Notes under the pieces: model-generated
Database searches by the model: none
What the model was told of the DNA's origin: nothing
The model's input: only the letters and a program-made list of their open reading frames with translations
Position numbers and translations under genes: made by a program
Shown: positions 7,218 through 13,991 of the stretch, in pieces
Layout of the letters: each line of letters opens with the position of its first letter
Position numbering within the stretch: the stretch's first letter is position 1
NCBI GenBank assembly: GCA_035316885.1
Contig: DATHII010000172.1
Location: 1-18,418 of the forward strand
Length of the DNA: 18,418 nucleotides
Reading direction: 5' to 3'
Origin: DASRTE01 sp035316885
Lineage (GTDB): Bacteria; Actinomycetota; Actinomycetes; Jiangellales; Jiangellaceae

Positions 7218-8495
7218 ACGGCCTCGTTCGCGTCCCGCGACGATGCCGACAGGTCCGGTCGGTCGGAGCTCGTCGGCCGTCTCGACCGGGCGTAGCTCGG
7301 CCAGATAGCGGCCAGCAGCGGTGAATGCCCGGATCGTGTCGAGCAGGTAGGCGTGATCCTGCTCTGTCGGCCACGAAGAGAGCTTCACCGCGACTGTCCG
7401 GGTGCCGCGGTCCACGAACACCATCTGACCGTGGATGCCCAGGCCCAGCTGGATGTCACCGGACGGGCCGGGTACGAACCAGAACTGGCTGCTGTACCAA
7501 CCACCAGGAAGGACCGGCTCTGATTGGGAGGCGGCGAACGCGCCCCGGATGTCAGCGTCGAGATGCCTCGCCTCCAGCAGCCACCACTCGGGGATCACTG
7601 CCTGCTCGCCCACCCATCCGTCGTCGAGCAGGAGCTGGCCGAACCTCGCCACGTCGCGTGCAGTGGCGGAGATGCCACCGTCATGCACGGCCGTGCCGAC
7701 GCTGTCACAGGTGATCTCGGCGTCGTACTCTGCGCCCATCGGCCCCCAGATCATGCTCGAGATCAGGTCGGCCATCCGGATCCCGGACGCTCGCTCGCAG
7801 ACCCATCCGAGCATGTCCGTGTCGGCCGAGCGGTAGACGAACGGGCCGCCGTGCGGTCCTTCGGTGCCGAGCGAGGCGAGATAGGCATACATGCCGACGT
7901 GCTCGGAGCCACCGTCCGGTCGCCAACCCATATGCCGTTCGATGACCCGCACCTCAGCGTCGGGGTTCTGGTACGCCTCGCTGAACGCGACACCGGTACG
8001 CATGTCGAGCAGGTGCCGCACAGTCGCCCCGTCGTACCCGGAACCGGCGATCTCGGGCACGTAGCGGGCGATCGGTGCGTCGATGTCCAGCCGCCCATGC
8101 TCGGCGAGGACACCGGTGACGCAACCGACGATGGACTTCGAAATCGACATCAACAGATGCGGCGTGTCCTCCCGCATACCCCCGAAGTAACGCTCGAGCA
8201 CAACCTGGCCGTGGTGCATGACGAGGACGGCGTCCGTCCAGGTGTCGGCGAGCACTGCACCGAGTGTCGACGGGACTGACTCGAGACGAGTGACGGCGAC
8301 GTGGTCGGGCTCGAGCAGATGGTCGGCATGGTCGAGCGGCCGTGCCACAACGCCACGTGCGATTCGCTGAGTAGGGATCACCTCGCGCAAGTGCTGGAAG
8401 GACCACCTGTTGAACGGCGGTTCCTGCCAGTTCTCCAGGTTCACCAGCGACTCTCGCGCTGGCGGGAAGCCCTCCATCGGGGCGTCTTGGGACAT
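7212..8495 (-). CDS. Serine hydrolase of the 6-aminohexanoate-dimer hydrolase (NylB) family
   Basis: The product has 427 residues and the beta-lactamase/penicillin-recognising fold. The catalytic triad is S117-x-x-K120 in MSISKS and Y221 in YRSADTD, with the third motif GIHGQM near the end. Segments recalled from Arthrobacter NylB align across the length: WQEPPFNRW near residue 23, HLLMSISKS, YVPEIAGSGYDG, and VKLSSWP close to the C-terminus. The equivalent of NylB Y170, important for amide turnover, is Y175. NylB D181 corresponds to E186 here, and NylB N266 to D272. NylB cleaves the amide of linear 6-aminohexanoate dimers; the natural substrate of this homologue is unknown. There is no signal peptide, so it is cytoplasmic. 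The ATG at 8495 is chosen because a -10-like hexamer ends seven bases before it; the upstream frame extension is unconvincing. It is convergent with the aldehyde dehydrogenase. Confidence 0.85.
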   Translation of the reverse strand: MSQDAPMEGFPPARESLVNLENWQEPPFNRWSFQHLREVIPTQRIARGVVARPLDHADHLLEPDHVAVTRLESVPSTLGAVLADTWTDAVLVMHHGQVVLERYFGGMREDTPHLLMSISKSIVGCVTGVLAEHGRLDIDAPIARYVPEIAGSGYDGATVRHLLDMRTGVAFSEAYQNPDAEVRVIERHMGWRPDGGSEHVGMYAYLASLGTEGPHGGPFVYRSADTDMLGWVCERASGIRMADLISSMIWGPMGAEYDAEITCDSVGTAVHDGGISATARDVARFGQLLLDDGWVGEQAVIPEWWLLEARHLDADIRGAFAASQSEPVLPGGWYSSQFWFVPGPSGDIQLGLGIHGQMVFVDRGTRTVAVKLSSWPTEQDHAYLLDTIRAFTAAGRYLAELRPVETADELRPTGPVGIVAGRERGRG

Positions 8496-8502
8496 GCGGC
8501 GC

Positions 8503-8531
8503 ACCCTATCCGTTGTTGCGACAACTGTCGG
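8503..8531 (-). promoter_or_regulatory. Leaderless-type promoter with operator-like palindrome for the NylB-like gene
   Basis: Read on the minus strand there is CCGACA (8531-8526), a 17-base spacer, and TAGGGT (8508-8503), which fits TAnnnT. Seven bases later comes the ATG at 8495, so transcription should start at or beside the start codon. The spacer contains GTTGT-CGCA-ACAAC (8525-8512), a perfect five-base inverted repeat occupying 14 of 17 positions, the classic place for a repressor. Only a weak Shine-Dalgarno candidate is present, in agreement with a leaderless message. Confidence 0.45.
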
Positions 8532-8599
8532 AGGTGTTGTTGCCGGGTGACGGTCGTCCGAAACACCATGCGTATGACAGCGGATCGACACGTTGTTGC
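8512..8599. repeat. Three direct copies of the octamer GTTGTTGC upstream of the NylB-like gene
   Basis: GTTGTTGC occurs at 8512-8519, 8536-8543 and 8592-8599, in the same orientation, within 88 bases of non-coding GC-rich DNA. I did not find the octamer in the other intergenic regions. The first copy is half of the palindrome in the putative NylB-like promoter. The arrangement suggests binding sites of one regulator, perhaps the PucR protein whose remnant begins at 8678. The gap 8496-8677 holds otherwise nothing I can name. Confidence 0.4.
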
Positions 8600-8677
8600 T
8601 CGGGTCAGATACCTCGACCTTCGCCAGCGGAATCCGGTGGGCCACGCCGGCGCCGTGACAATACCGGGAGGACGACC

Positions 8678-9008
8678 ATGGCGTTGACCGTTGGCTGGCT
8701 GGTCTCCCAGGTCGACCTCCGGCTCATCCTCGCGGCGGGTGGTCCGGGAGTAGACAGGAGATCAGCTGGGCCCATGCCATCGAGCTGGAAGACCCAACAC
8801 CCTGGCTCGGTGGAGGGGAGCTGGTACTCACCACTGGAATGCGGCTCCCGCGGGCAGCAGCGCGACGCCGGGAGTTACGTCACGCGCCCCGACGCGGCCG
8901 GCGCAGCTGCCCTCGGCTTCGGTCTCGGCCTCTTACATGATCGGATACCAGACGACCTGCTGGCGGCTCACCGATGTCGACGAGGGACTGGCCCTTCTGC
9001 TGCCCGCT
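8678..9008 (+). pseudogene. Remnant of a PucR-family regulator N-terminal domain, frameshifted
   Basis: An ATG with GGGAGGA upstream opens MALTVGWLVSQVDLRLILAA, the usual PucR-domain start. At about 8757 one base is missing: frame two ends at GVD(R) and the homology continues in frame one as EISWAHAIELEDPTPWLGG and then GELVLTTGM. It returns to frame two near 8873 (SYVTRPDAAGAAALGFGLGL, then LHDRIPDDLL) and moves again to frame three near 8973 (DVDEGLALLLPA). The intact regulator at 12412 has the matching segments EISWVHASELLDPTPYLDGG and YVDRLVRAGVAGLGLGVGL. The central and DNA-binding C-terminal parts are absent. At least three frame changes make this a dead gene unless the read is poor. 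It probably once controlled the divergent NylB-like gene. Confidence 0.75.
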
Positions 9009-9019
9009 GGCGCCGCGGC

Positions 9020-9423
9020 CGGCTCGGCGCGGGACCTGGCCGCTGCAGTTGGCTCCAGCCTGAGGCACGAGTTTCGTGCCGGCGTCGGAGTTCGCACTAT
9101 CCACCCGTCCGGCAACGGCATGGGAGGAACGGCTGCACGCGGTCGGGGTGCCATGCGGTCGGGTCAACGACATTGGTGCCGCGATCGAATACGCGGCCGA
9201 GCTCGGCCTCGACCCTGTCCTCGACGTCGGCCCGGGCCGGATGCCGCAGCTGCGCAACCCCGTGACCCTGACCAGCGCATCCCTCGTCACTCCAACACCA
9301 CCACCCGCACTGGGCGAGCACACCGACGAAGTCCTCGCCTGGCTCGCCGCCGATACGGCCGACCCACTGCCCCCACTTCGCCGCGCGGACCTGCCGTCAC
9401 CCCTTCAGGAAGCATTCCGATGA
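9020..9423 (+). pseudogene. C-terminal remnant of a CaiB/BaiF (class III) CoA-transferase
   Basis: From 9076 to the TGA at 9421-9423 the frame reads as the last 115 residues of a family III CoA-transferase: WEERLHAVGVPCGRVNDI, then LRNPVTLT, then PPPALGEHTDEVLAWL, which are the conserved end of this family. A possible further piece, RDLAAAVG (9030-9053), lies in another frame, and a TGA at 9061 blocks the 9076 frame. The N-terminal three quarters, including the catalytic aspartate, are missing. The fragment is joined directly to the PucR remnant, so a deletion fused two former genes. An ATG overlapping its stop (9420-9422) may be the start of a further lost gene that runs into the amidase end. 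No function is expected. Confidence 0.75.
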
Positions 9424-9452
9424 GTACCGTGCCGACTGCGCAGGGGAGCCGG

Positions 9453-10859
9453 TCATGGCCTCCGCTTCTGATCGAACCCGACCACGGTCTCGATGGCCTC
9501 CGCCACGGCGAGCACGTGCGAGTCGTCGCAGCGCCGGCCCAGCACCTGCAGCGAGACCGGCAGACCGTCGTCGCCGAGCCCGATCGGCAGCGCACAAGCG
9601 GGTAAACCGGCGAGGTTCGCGTCGTAGAGAAGTGGCGCCCAGTCCAGGTCAGGCAGGACCGGGACATTGCCGATCGTGTCCGGATGCCGCTTGCCGTGCG
9701 GGAACGCCTCGCACCCCAGGGTCGGAGTGAGCAGAACGGTGGCCCCCGTTCGCTCGAACAGGTCGACGTAGGCGCGGTGGATTCGCTCGCGAGCGAAGTG
9801 GGCCTTGATGTACTGCCCGGCTGTGACGTCGCTGCCGGCTTCGATGAATCCTGCAGCGCCCTCGCCCAGCTCAGACCGGTGGTGGACGAACTCGTCGTGC
9901 TCGGCGTAGCACGCTTCGGCGAGAGCGATGGCACTCCAGATGTCGACAGATGTGTGCAGGCCAGGCGTGTCCTCCACGATCTGAACGCCGGCGTCGGCGA
10001 GCCGGTCGACTGTGGCTCGGAATGCCTGACGCACGTCGTCGTCGAGCGAAGCGAACCCGAGGTCGTCCGAAACGACGACTCGAACCTGTGCCGGCTCCGC
10101 GGGAGGAGCGTCCAGCTGCACGTGCGGGAGGCTGTGCCGGTCGCGCCGGTCGAATCCTGCCACAGCAGTGAGCATCAGCCGGGCGTCCGCAACCGAGCGG
10201 GCCAGTGGGCCAAGGGCGACCAGCGTCTTCCAGCCGGCAGTCGAGGGCTCGTGCGGGACTACCCCGAAGGTCGGTTTGAACCCGACGACACCGCAGAATG
10301 CCGCCGGTATACGGATGGATCCGCCCCCGTCACCACCTAGCGACAGCGGTCCGCAGCCAGCGGCCACTGCGGCGGCGGCCCCGCCGGAGGAACCTCCCGC
10401 CGTCCGGTCGAGGTGCCACGGGTTGGATGTCCTGCCAAATAACTCCGACTCGGTGATTCCGAAGTAGCAGAACTCTGGAACCGTCGTCCGAGCGAAGATC
10501 ACCGCTCCGGCGTCCTCCAGCCGCTGGATCGCGCCGACGGTCTCGGTCGGGACGAAGCCCTTGCGGGCGCGGGATCCGGCCGTGCTCTCGACGCCGGCCA
10601 TCCAGTGTGAGTCCTTGGTCGTGACCGGGATTCCGCAGAGCGGCTCGGCCTTCGATCGTCGCGACCGGCGGGCGAGCATGGCATCGGCCGCGTGGGCCGC
10701 ATCCCGGGCTCTTTCGTCGAGCCGGACGCTGAACGGGTTGACCGTCGGTTCGATTTCGTCAGCCCGCCGGAGCATCGCGTCGAGCGCTTCCACAGCCGAC
10801 AGCTCGCGGCGCCGGAGCGCGGCGCCGAGCTCGATTGCCGACAGTTCGCAGATATCCAC
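9453..10859 (-). CDS. Amidase-signature-family hydrolase
   Basis: The product has 468 residues, normal for the amidase signature family. The Ser-cisSer-Lys triad is visible: K82 in PVTTKDS, the serine pair S157/S158 in GGSSGG, and the nucleophile S181 in GGDGGGSIRIP, followed by CGVVGFKPT. Members hydrolyse amides to acid plus ammonia or amine; GatA and NylA (6-aminohexanoate cyclic-dimer hydrolase) belong here. It is not likely to be GatA because no gatB or gatC is nearby. The start is a GTG with GGGAG five bases upstream. Only eight bases separate it from the stop of the aminotransferase, so the two are one operon and its product is probably an amino acid or amine that the aminotransferase uses. 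The substrate is not deducible. Its 3' end is convergent with a CoA-transferase remnant, and codon use looks like that of its neighbours. Confidence 0.9.
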   Translation of the reverse strand: MDICELSAIELGAALRRRELSAVEALDAMLRRADEIEPTVNPFSVRLDERARDAAHAADAMLARRSRRSKAEPLCGIPVTTKDSHWMAGVESTAGSRARKGFVPTETVGAIQRLEDAGAVIFARTTVPEFCYFGITESELFGRTSNPWHLDRTAGGSSGGAAAAVAAGCGPLSLGGDGGGSIRIPAAFCGVVGFKPTFGVVPHEPSTAGWKTLVALGPLARSVADARLMLTAVAGFDRRDRHSLPHVQLDAPPAEPAQVRVVVSDDLGFASLDDDVRQAFRATVDRLADAGVQIVEDTPGLHTSVDIWSAIALAEACYAEHDEFVHHRSELGEGAAGFIEAGSDVTAGQYIKAHFARERIHRAYVDLFERTGATVLLTPTLGCEAFPHGKRHPDTIGNVPVLPDLDWAPLLYDANLAGLPACALPIGLGDDGLPVSLQVLGRRCDDSHVLAVAEAIETVVGFDQKRRP

Positions 10860-10867
10860 GGCGCTCC

Positions 10868-12262
10868 CTAGGCGTTGGCCGTCGCCACTTGGTCACCATT
10901 CGCCCGATCGGCGACCGTGCCGAACGCCTCGTCGACGAGGTCGAGCCCTTCCCTCAGCAGGTGCTCGGCTATGACCAGGGGCGGCAGGAAACGCAGCACG
11001 TTGCCGAAGGTTCCACACGTCAGCACCACCAAACCGGCCTGGTGACAGGCTTGTGCCACCGCCTGCGTGGTGGCCGGGTCAGGTGTCGTGGAACCCGGCG
11101 TGACCACCTCCACTGCGAGCATCGCCCCGCGGCCCCTGACGTCGCCGATTGCGGGATACCGTTGCTGGAGCTCGCGGAGCCGCGGCAGCATGATCGATTC
11201 GATCCGCCGCGCTGCCCCGATCAGGTCATGCTCCTCGATCGTACGGATCGCGCCCAGCGCCGCGGCACATGAGACCGGGTTGCCGCCGTAAGTGCCGCCG
11301 AGGCCACCAACGTGGATACTGTCCATGATCTCGGCACGGCCAGTTACGGCCGCGAGAGGGAGGCCACCCGCGATCCCTTTGGCAGTCGTTATCAGGTCAG
11401 GGGTCACGCCCTCGTGTTCGCAGGCGAACCATGCGCCGGTGCGCGCGAAGCCGGTTTGCACCTCGTCAGCCGCGAAGACGATCCCGTTCTCTCGACAGTA
11501 ATCCGCGAGCGCGGGCAGGAAGCCCTCGCCCGGAACCACGAACCCACCCTCGCCCTGAATAGGTTCGATGAGCACGCACGCGACGTTCTCGGCGCCGACC
11601 TGCTTGTCGATCATGGTAATCACCTCGGCGGCCGCCTCTGGCCCACAGTTCTCCGGGCCGGTCGGCCACCTGTACGGGTAGGCCATCGGCATCCGGTAGA
11701 CCTCGGGGGCAAACGGTCCGAACCGGTGTTTGTACGGCATGCTCTTCGCCGTCAGTGCCATGGTCAGATTGGTCCGGCCGTGGTAGGCGTGGTCGAAAGC
11801 CACAACGGCCGGCCGACCGGTGTGCGACCGGGCGATCTTCACGGCGTTCTCCACGGCTTCTGCCCCGGAGTTGAACAAGGCGGAGCGCTTGTCGTGGTCG
11901 CCGGGAGTGAGGCTGGCGAGCTTCTCGCAGACTTCTACGTAGCCCTCGTACGGCGTGATCATGAAACAGGTGTGGGTGAACTGACCGACCTGATCGCGGA
12001 CTCCGGCAACTACCTCGTCGGCGGCGTTTCCGACGCTGACAACAGCAATCCCGGACCCGAAGTCGATCAGTGAGTTGCCGTCGACATCGACCAGGACACC
12101 GCCGCCGGCGCGCTCGATGAAGACCGGCAACATGGTCGAGACAGCCCGCGACACCGCTTTCGCGCGCCGTGCCAACAACGCAGCCGAGTGTGGTCCGGGG
12201 ATCTCGGTGACCAGTCGCCGCTCTTGCGGCAATGCGGGGCCACCCGACGGTTCAGAGCTCAC
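10868..12262 (-). CDS. gabT: Class III PLP aminotransferase, 4-aminobutyrate--2-oxoglutarate type
   Basis: This 464-residue enzyme transfers the terminal amino group of GABA or a related omega-amino acid to 2-oxoglutarate, giving a semialdehyde and glutamate. Class III features are clear: the cofactor phosphate loop NSGAEAVENA (131-140), HAYHGRT (158-164), the PLP-ring aspartate D266 in AADEVQTGFARTG, and the Schiff-base lysine K295 in TTAKGIAGGLP. The EPIQGEGG segment (233-240) is typical of GabT. The start is GTG with GAGGAGG five bases upstream. It is first in a two-gene operon with the amidase and divergent from the PucR regulator, which probably controls it. No succinate semialdehyde dehydrogenase (gabD) lies beside it; the aldehyde dehydrogenase at 5749 is the nearest candidate. 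Other omega-amino acids such as 5-aminovalerate or 6-aminohexanoate are possible, because this family includes NylD-like enzymes. Confidence 0.92.
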   Translation of the reverse strand: MSSEPSGGPALPQERRLVTEIPGPHSAALLARRAKAVSRAVSTMLPVFIERAGGGVLVDVDGNSLIDFGSGIAVVSVGNAADEVVAGVRDQVGQFTHTCFMITPYEGYVEVCEKLASLTPGDHDKRSALFNSGAEAVENAVKIARSHTGRPAVVAFDHAYHGRTNLTMALTAKSMPYKHRFGPFAPEVYRMPMAYPYRWPTGPENCGPEAAAEVITMIDKQVGAENVACVLIEPIQGEGGFVVPGEGFLPALADYCRENGIVFAADEVQTGFARTGAWFACEHEGVTPDLITTAKGIAGGLPLAAVTGRAEIMDSIHVGGLGGTYGGNPVSCAAALGAIRTIEEHDLIGAARRIESIMLPRLRELQQRYPAIGDVRGRGAMLAVEVVTPGSTTPDPATTQAVAQACHQAGLVVLTCGTFGNVLRFLPPLVIAEHLLREGLDLVDEAFGTVADRANGDQVATANA

Positions 12263-12393
12263 GTCGACCTCCTCGGGGCAAGATGCGGCGACCGCGTCAT
12301 GGCGGCCGGGCTCGAACAGCCGTGCTCAATGGACTCTAGGTCTGTGCGACGAGCTCGAGTCATGGCACCGTAGGACAGTTCGGCAAGCTGACT

Positions 12394-12408
12394 TCGACAC
12401 TGTGTCGA
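12394..12408. promoter_or_regulatory. Palindrome just before the pucR start, candidate operator
   Basis: TCGACAC (12394-12400), a central T, and GTGTCGA (12402-12408) form a perfect seven-base inverted repeat ending three bases before the first ATG of the regulator and covering its GAGGA ribosome site. It lies in the 149-base region (12263-12411) shared by the divergent aminotransferase operon. Position suggests autoregulation by PucR or translational control by a hairpin. I could not place -35/-10 boxes with confidence in this region. Confidence 0.45.
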
Positions 12409-12411
12409 GGA

Positions 12412-13983
12412 ATGATGCCTGTCACGCTGTCTGCCCTGCTTCGTCAGCCTTCGCTTGGACTGACGGCTCTCACTGGCCGCGAGGCGCTCGACCGCGAGAT
12501 CTCGTGGGTGCACGCGAGCGAACTGCTCGATCCGACCCCCTATCTCGATGGTGGTGAACTGCTGCTCTCCGTCGGGATGTGGCTCAATCCGGGTACGGCG
12601 GTGCGGAAGGCCGGCCAGGCGAGTGTTGCGGCATACGTGGATCGCCTGGTCCGAGCGGGAGTCGCGGGGCTGGGCCTTGGTGTCGGGCTGACCCATGCGG
12701 AGGTGCCGGGAGCGTTGATCGAGGCGGCCTCGGCACGCGAACTCCCTCTTCTCTCGGTGCCGAAGACGACACCGTTCATTGCCATCGGTCGGGTGGTGTG
12801 GGAGGCGATGGCGGCCGACCACAACGCGGAGTTGATGCACACGTTCCAGGCGCAGCAGGAGCTCACTCGTGCCGCCATTGCGGCAGGCCCCGGCGGAGTG
12901 GTCCGACGTCTTGCCGAGCGGCTCGACGGGTGGGCAGTGCTACTCGATGCCGCCGGATCGGTCGTTCACGCTTCCCCAGCTGGAGCCGCCCGGCAGGCGC
13001 CATGGCTAGCGCAGGAGCTGGAACGTCTTCGCGATGTCGCCACGCCGGTGAGTACGACGCTGTCCGTTGACGGCGACCAGATCGTCGTCCAATCGCTCCG
13101 GCCTGAGCGTCGCACCCGTGGCTTCCTCGCGATCGGTATCCCGTCGCGTCCCACCACCGAGCAGCGCAATGTGCTCAACACGGCCGTGTCGCTGTTGACG
13201 CTCATGCTCGCCCAGGCGAGTGCCCTCAGGACCGCGGAAGACCACCTCCGGACGGCGATCTTCGATCTGCTGGTCATCGGTGACCTGAACCGGGCCGAGC
13301 GGCTAGCCACGGATATGTGGGGCGGCCTGCCATCAGAGCCTGTGCGGATCGCGCTTGTCGCTGGAGCGGCCGCTGCCCTTGATGACCTCACCGACGTCCT
13401 GGACGCAGCGGCCGCATCGTCGACGGAGCGACTGTTCTTCGCGACGGTCGCTGACCGGGTGGCGGCCGTCTATCCGGCGGCTGCCCGGATACGGGAGCAG
13501 GTCCTTGCAGCGGCCTGTGCTTCGGAGTCGCTCACGGTCGGCGAGTCGACGGAGGCGGGGCTGGCAGAACTCGCTCGGGCGCACCGTGAGGCTGAACAGG
13601 CGCTGCGCATCGGCATCCGTCACCACCGTCGCCAAACCCAGTTCGCGGACATCGGGGCCTCGGCAATTCTGGAGTTGCTGGCGACGCCACAGGCTGCGGC
13701 GTTCGCCGCGTCGCTGCTTCGTCCGCTGACTGAGCACGACTCCACCGGGCGGGGCGATCTGGTCAGGTCGCTGGGCGTCTGGCTCGATCACAACGGACAG
13801 TGGGATGCCGCGGCCGCGGCGCTCGGAGTTCACCGTCATACGTTGCGGCATCGGATTCGCCGCGTCTGCGAGTTACTGGGCCGGGACCTGGACGTTGCTG
13901 CCGTACGGGTGGAGTTTTGGACCGCAATCCAGCTACTCGACGGTAATCGGAGCCGGTGGCGAGGGCTTCCGACCGCGCGGTGA
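12412..13983 (+). CDS. PucR-family transcriptional regulator
   Basis: The product has 523 residues. Residues 4-125 are the N-terminal PucR (purine catabolism regulator-like) sensor domain (VTLSALLRQP, then EISWVHASEL and DPTPYLDGGELLL). A central CdaR GGDEF-like region lies roughly at 280-400. The C-terminus, about 455-510, is the PucR helix-turn-helix, with LGVHRHTLRHRIRRVCELLG preceded by a tryptophan-rich helix. Such regulators usually activate nearby catabolic genes for purines, GABA, proline or amines in response to a small molecule. It is divergent from the aminotransferase-amidase operon, its likely target. Two consecutive ATG codons (12412 and 12415) follow a GAGGA; the second has the better spacing, so the first residue is uncertain by one. 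Its stop is eight bases from the convergent permease stop. A decayed relative lies at 8678. Confidence 0.92.
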   Translation: MMPVTLSALLRQPSLGLTALTGREALDREISWVHASELLDPTPYLDGGELLLSVGMWLNPGTAVRKAGQASVAAYVDRLVRAGVAGLGLGVGLTHAEVPGALIEAASARELPLLSVPKTTPFIAIGRVVWEAMAADHNAELMHTFQAQQELTRAAIAAGPGGVVRRLAERLDGWAVLLDAAGSVVHASPAGAARQAPWLAQELERLRDVATPVSTTLSVDGDQIVVQSLRPERRTRGFLAIGIPSRPTTEQRNVLNTAVSLLTLMLAQASALRTAEDHLRTAIFDLLVIGDLNRAERLATDMWGGLPSEPVRIALVAGAAAALDDLTDVLDAAAASSTERLFFATVADRVAAVYPAAARIREQVLAAACASESLTVGESTEAGLAELARAHREAEQALRIGIRHHRRQTQFADIGASAILELLATPQAAAFAASLLRPLTEHDSTGRGDLVRSLGVWLDHNGQWDAAAAALGVHRHTLRHRIRRVCELLGRDLDVAAVRVEFWTAIQLLDGNRSRWRGLPTAR

Positions 13984-13991
13984 AAGGGTCA

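Noticed and set aside
7212..8495. Class C beta-lactamase (antibiotic resistance) as function
   Set aside because: The fold is shared, but residues throughout match NylB-type amide hydrolases and there is no signal peptide for export.
9420..9605. Plus-strand open frame starting at the ATGA overlap after the CoA-transferase remnant
   Set aside because: Most of it is antisense to the amidase C-terminus; at most the first ten codons are the relic of a lost gene.
9453..10859. GatA subunit of glutamyl-tRNA amidotransferase
   Set aside because: No gatB or gatC is nearby and the gene is in an operon with an aminotransferase.
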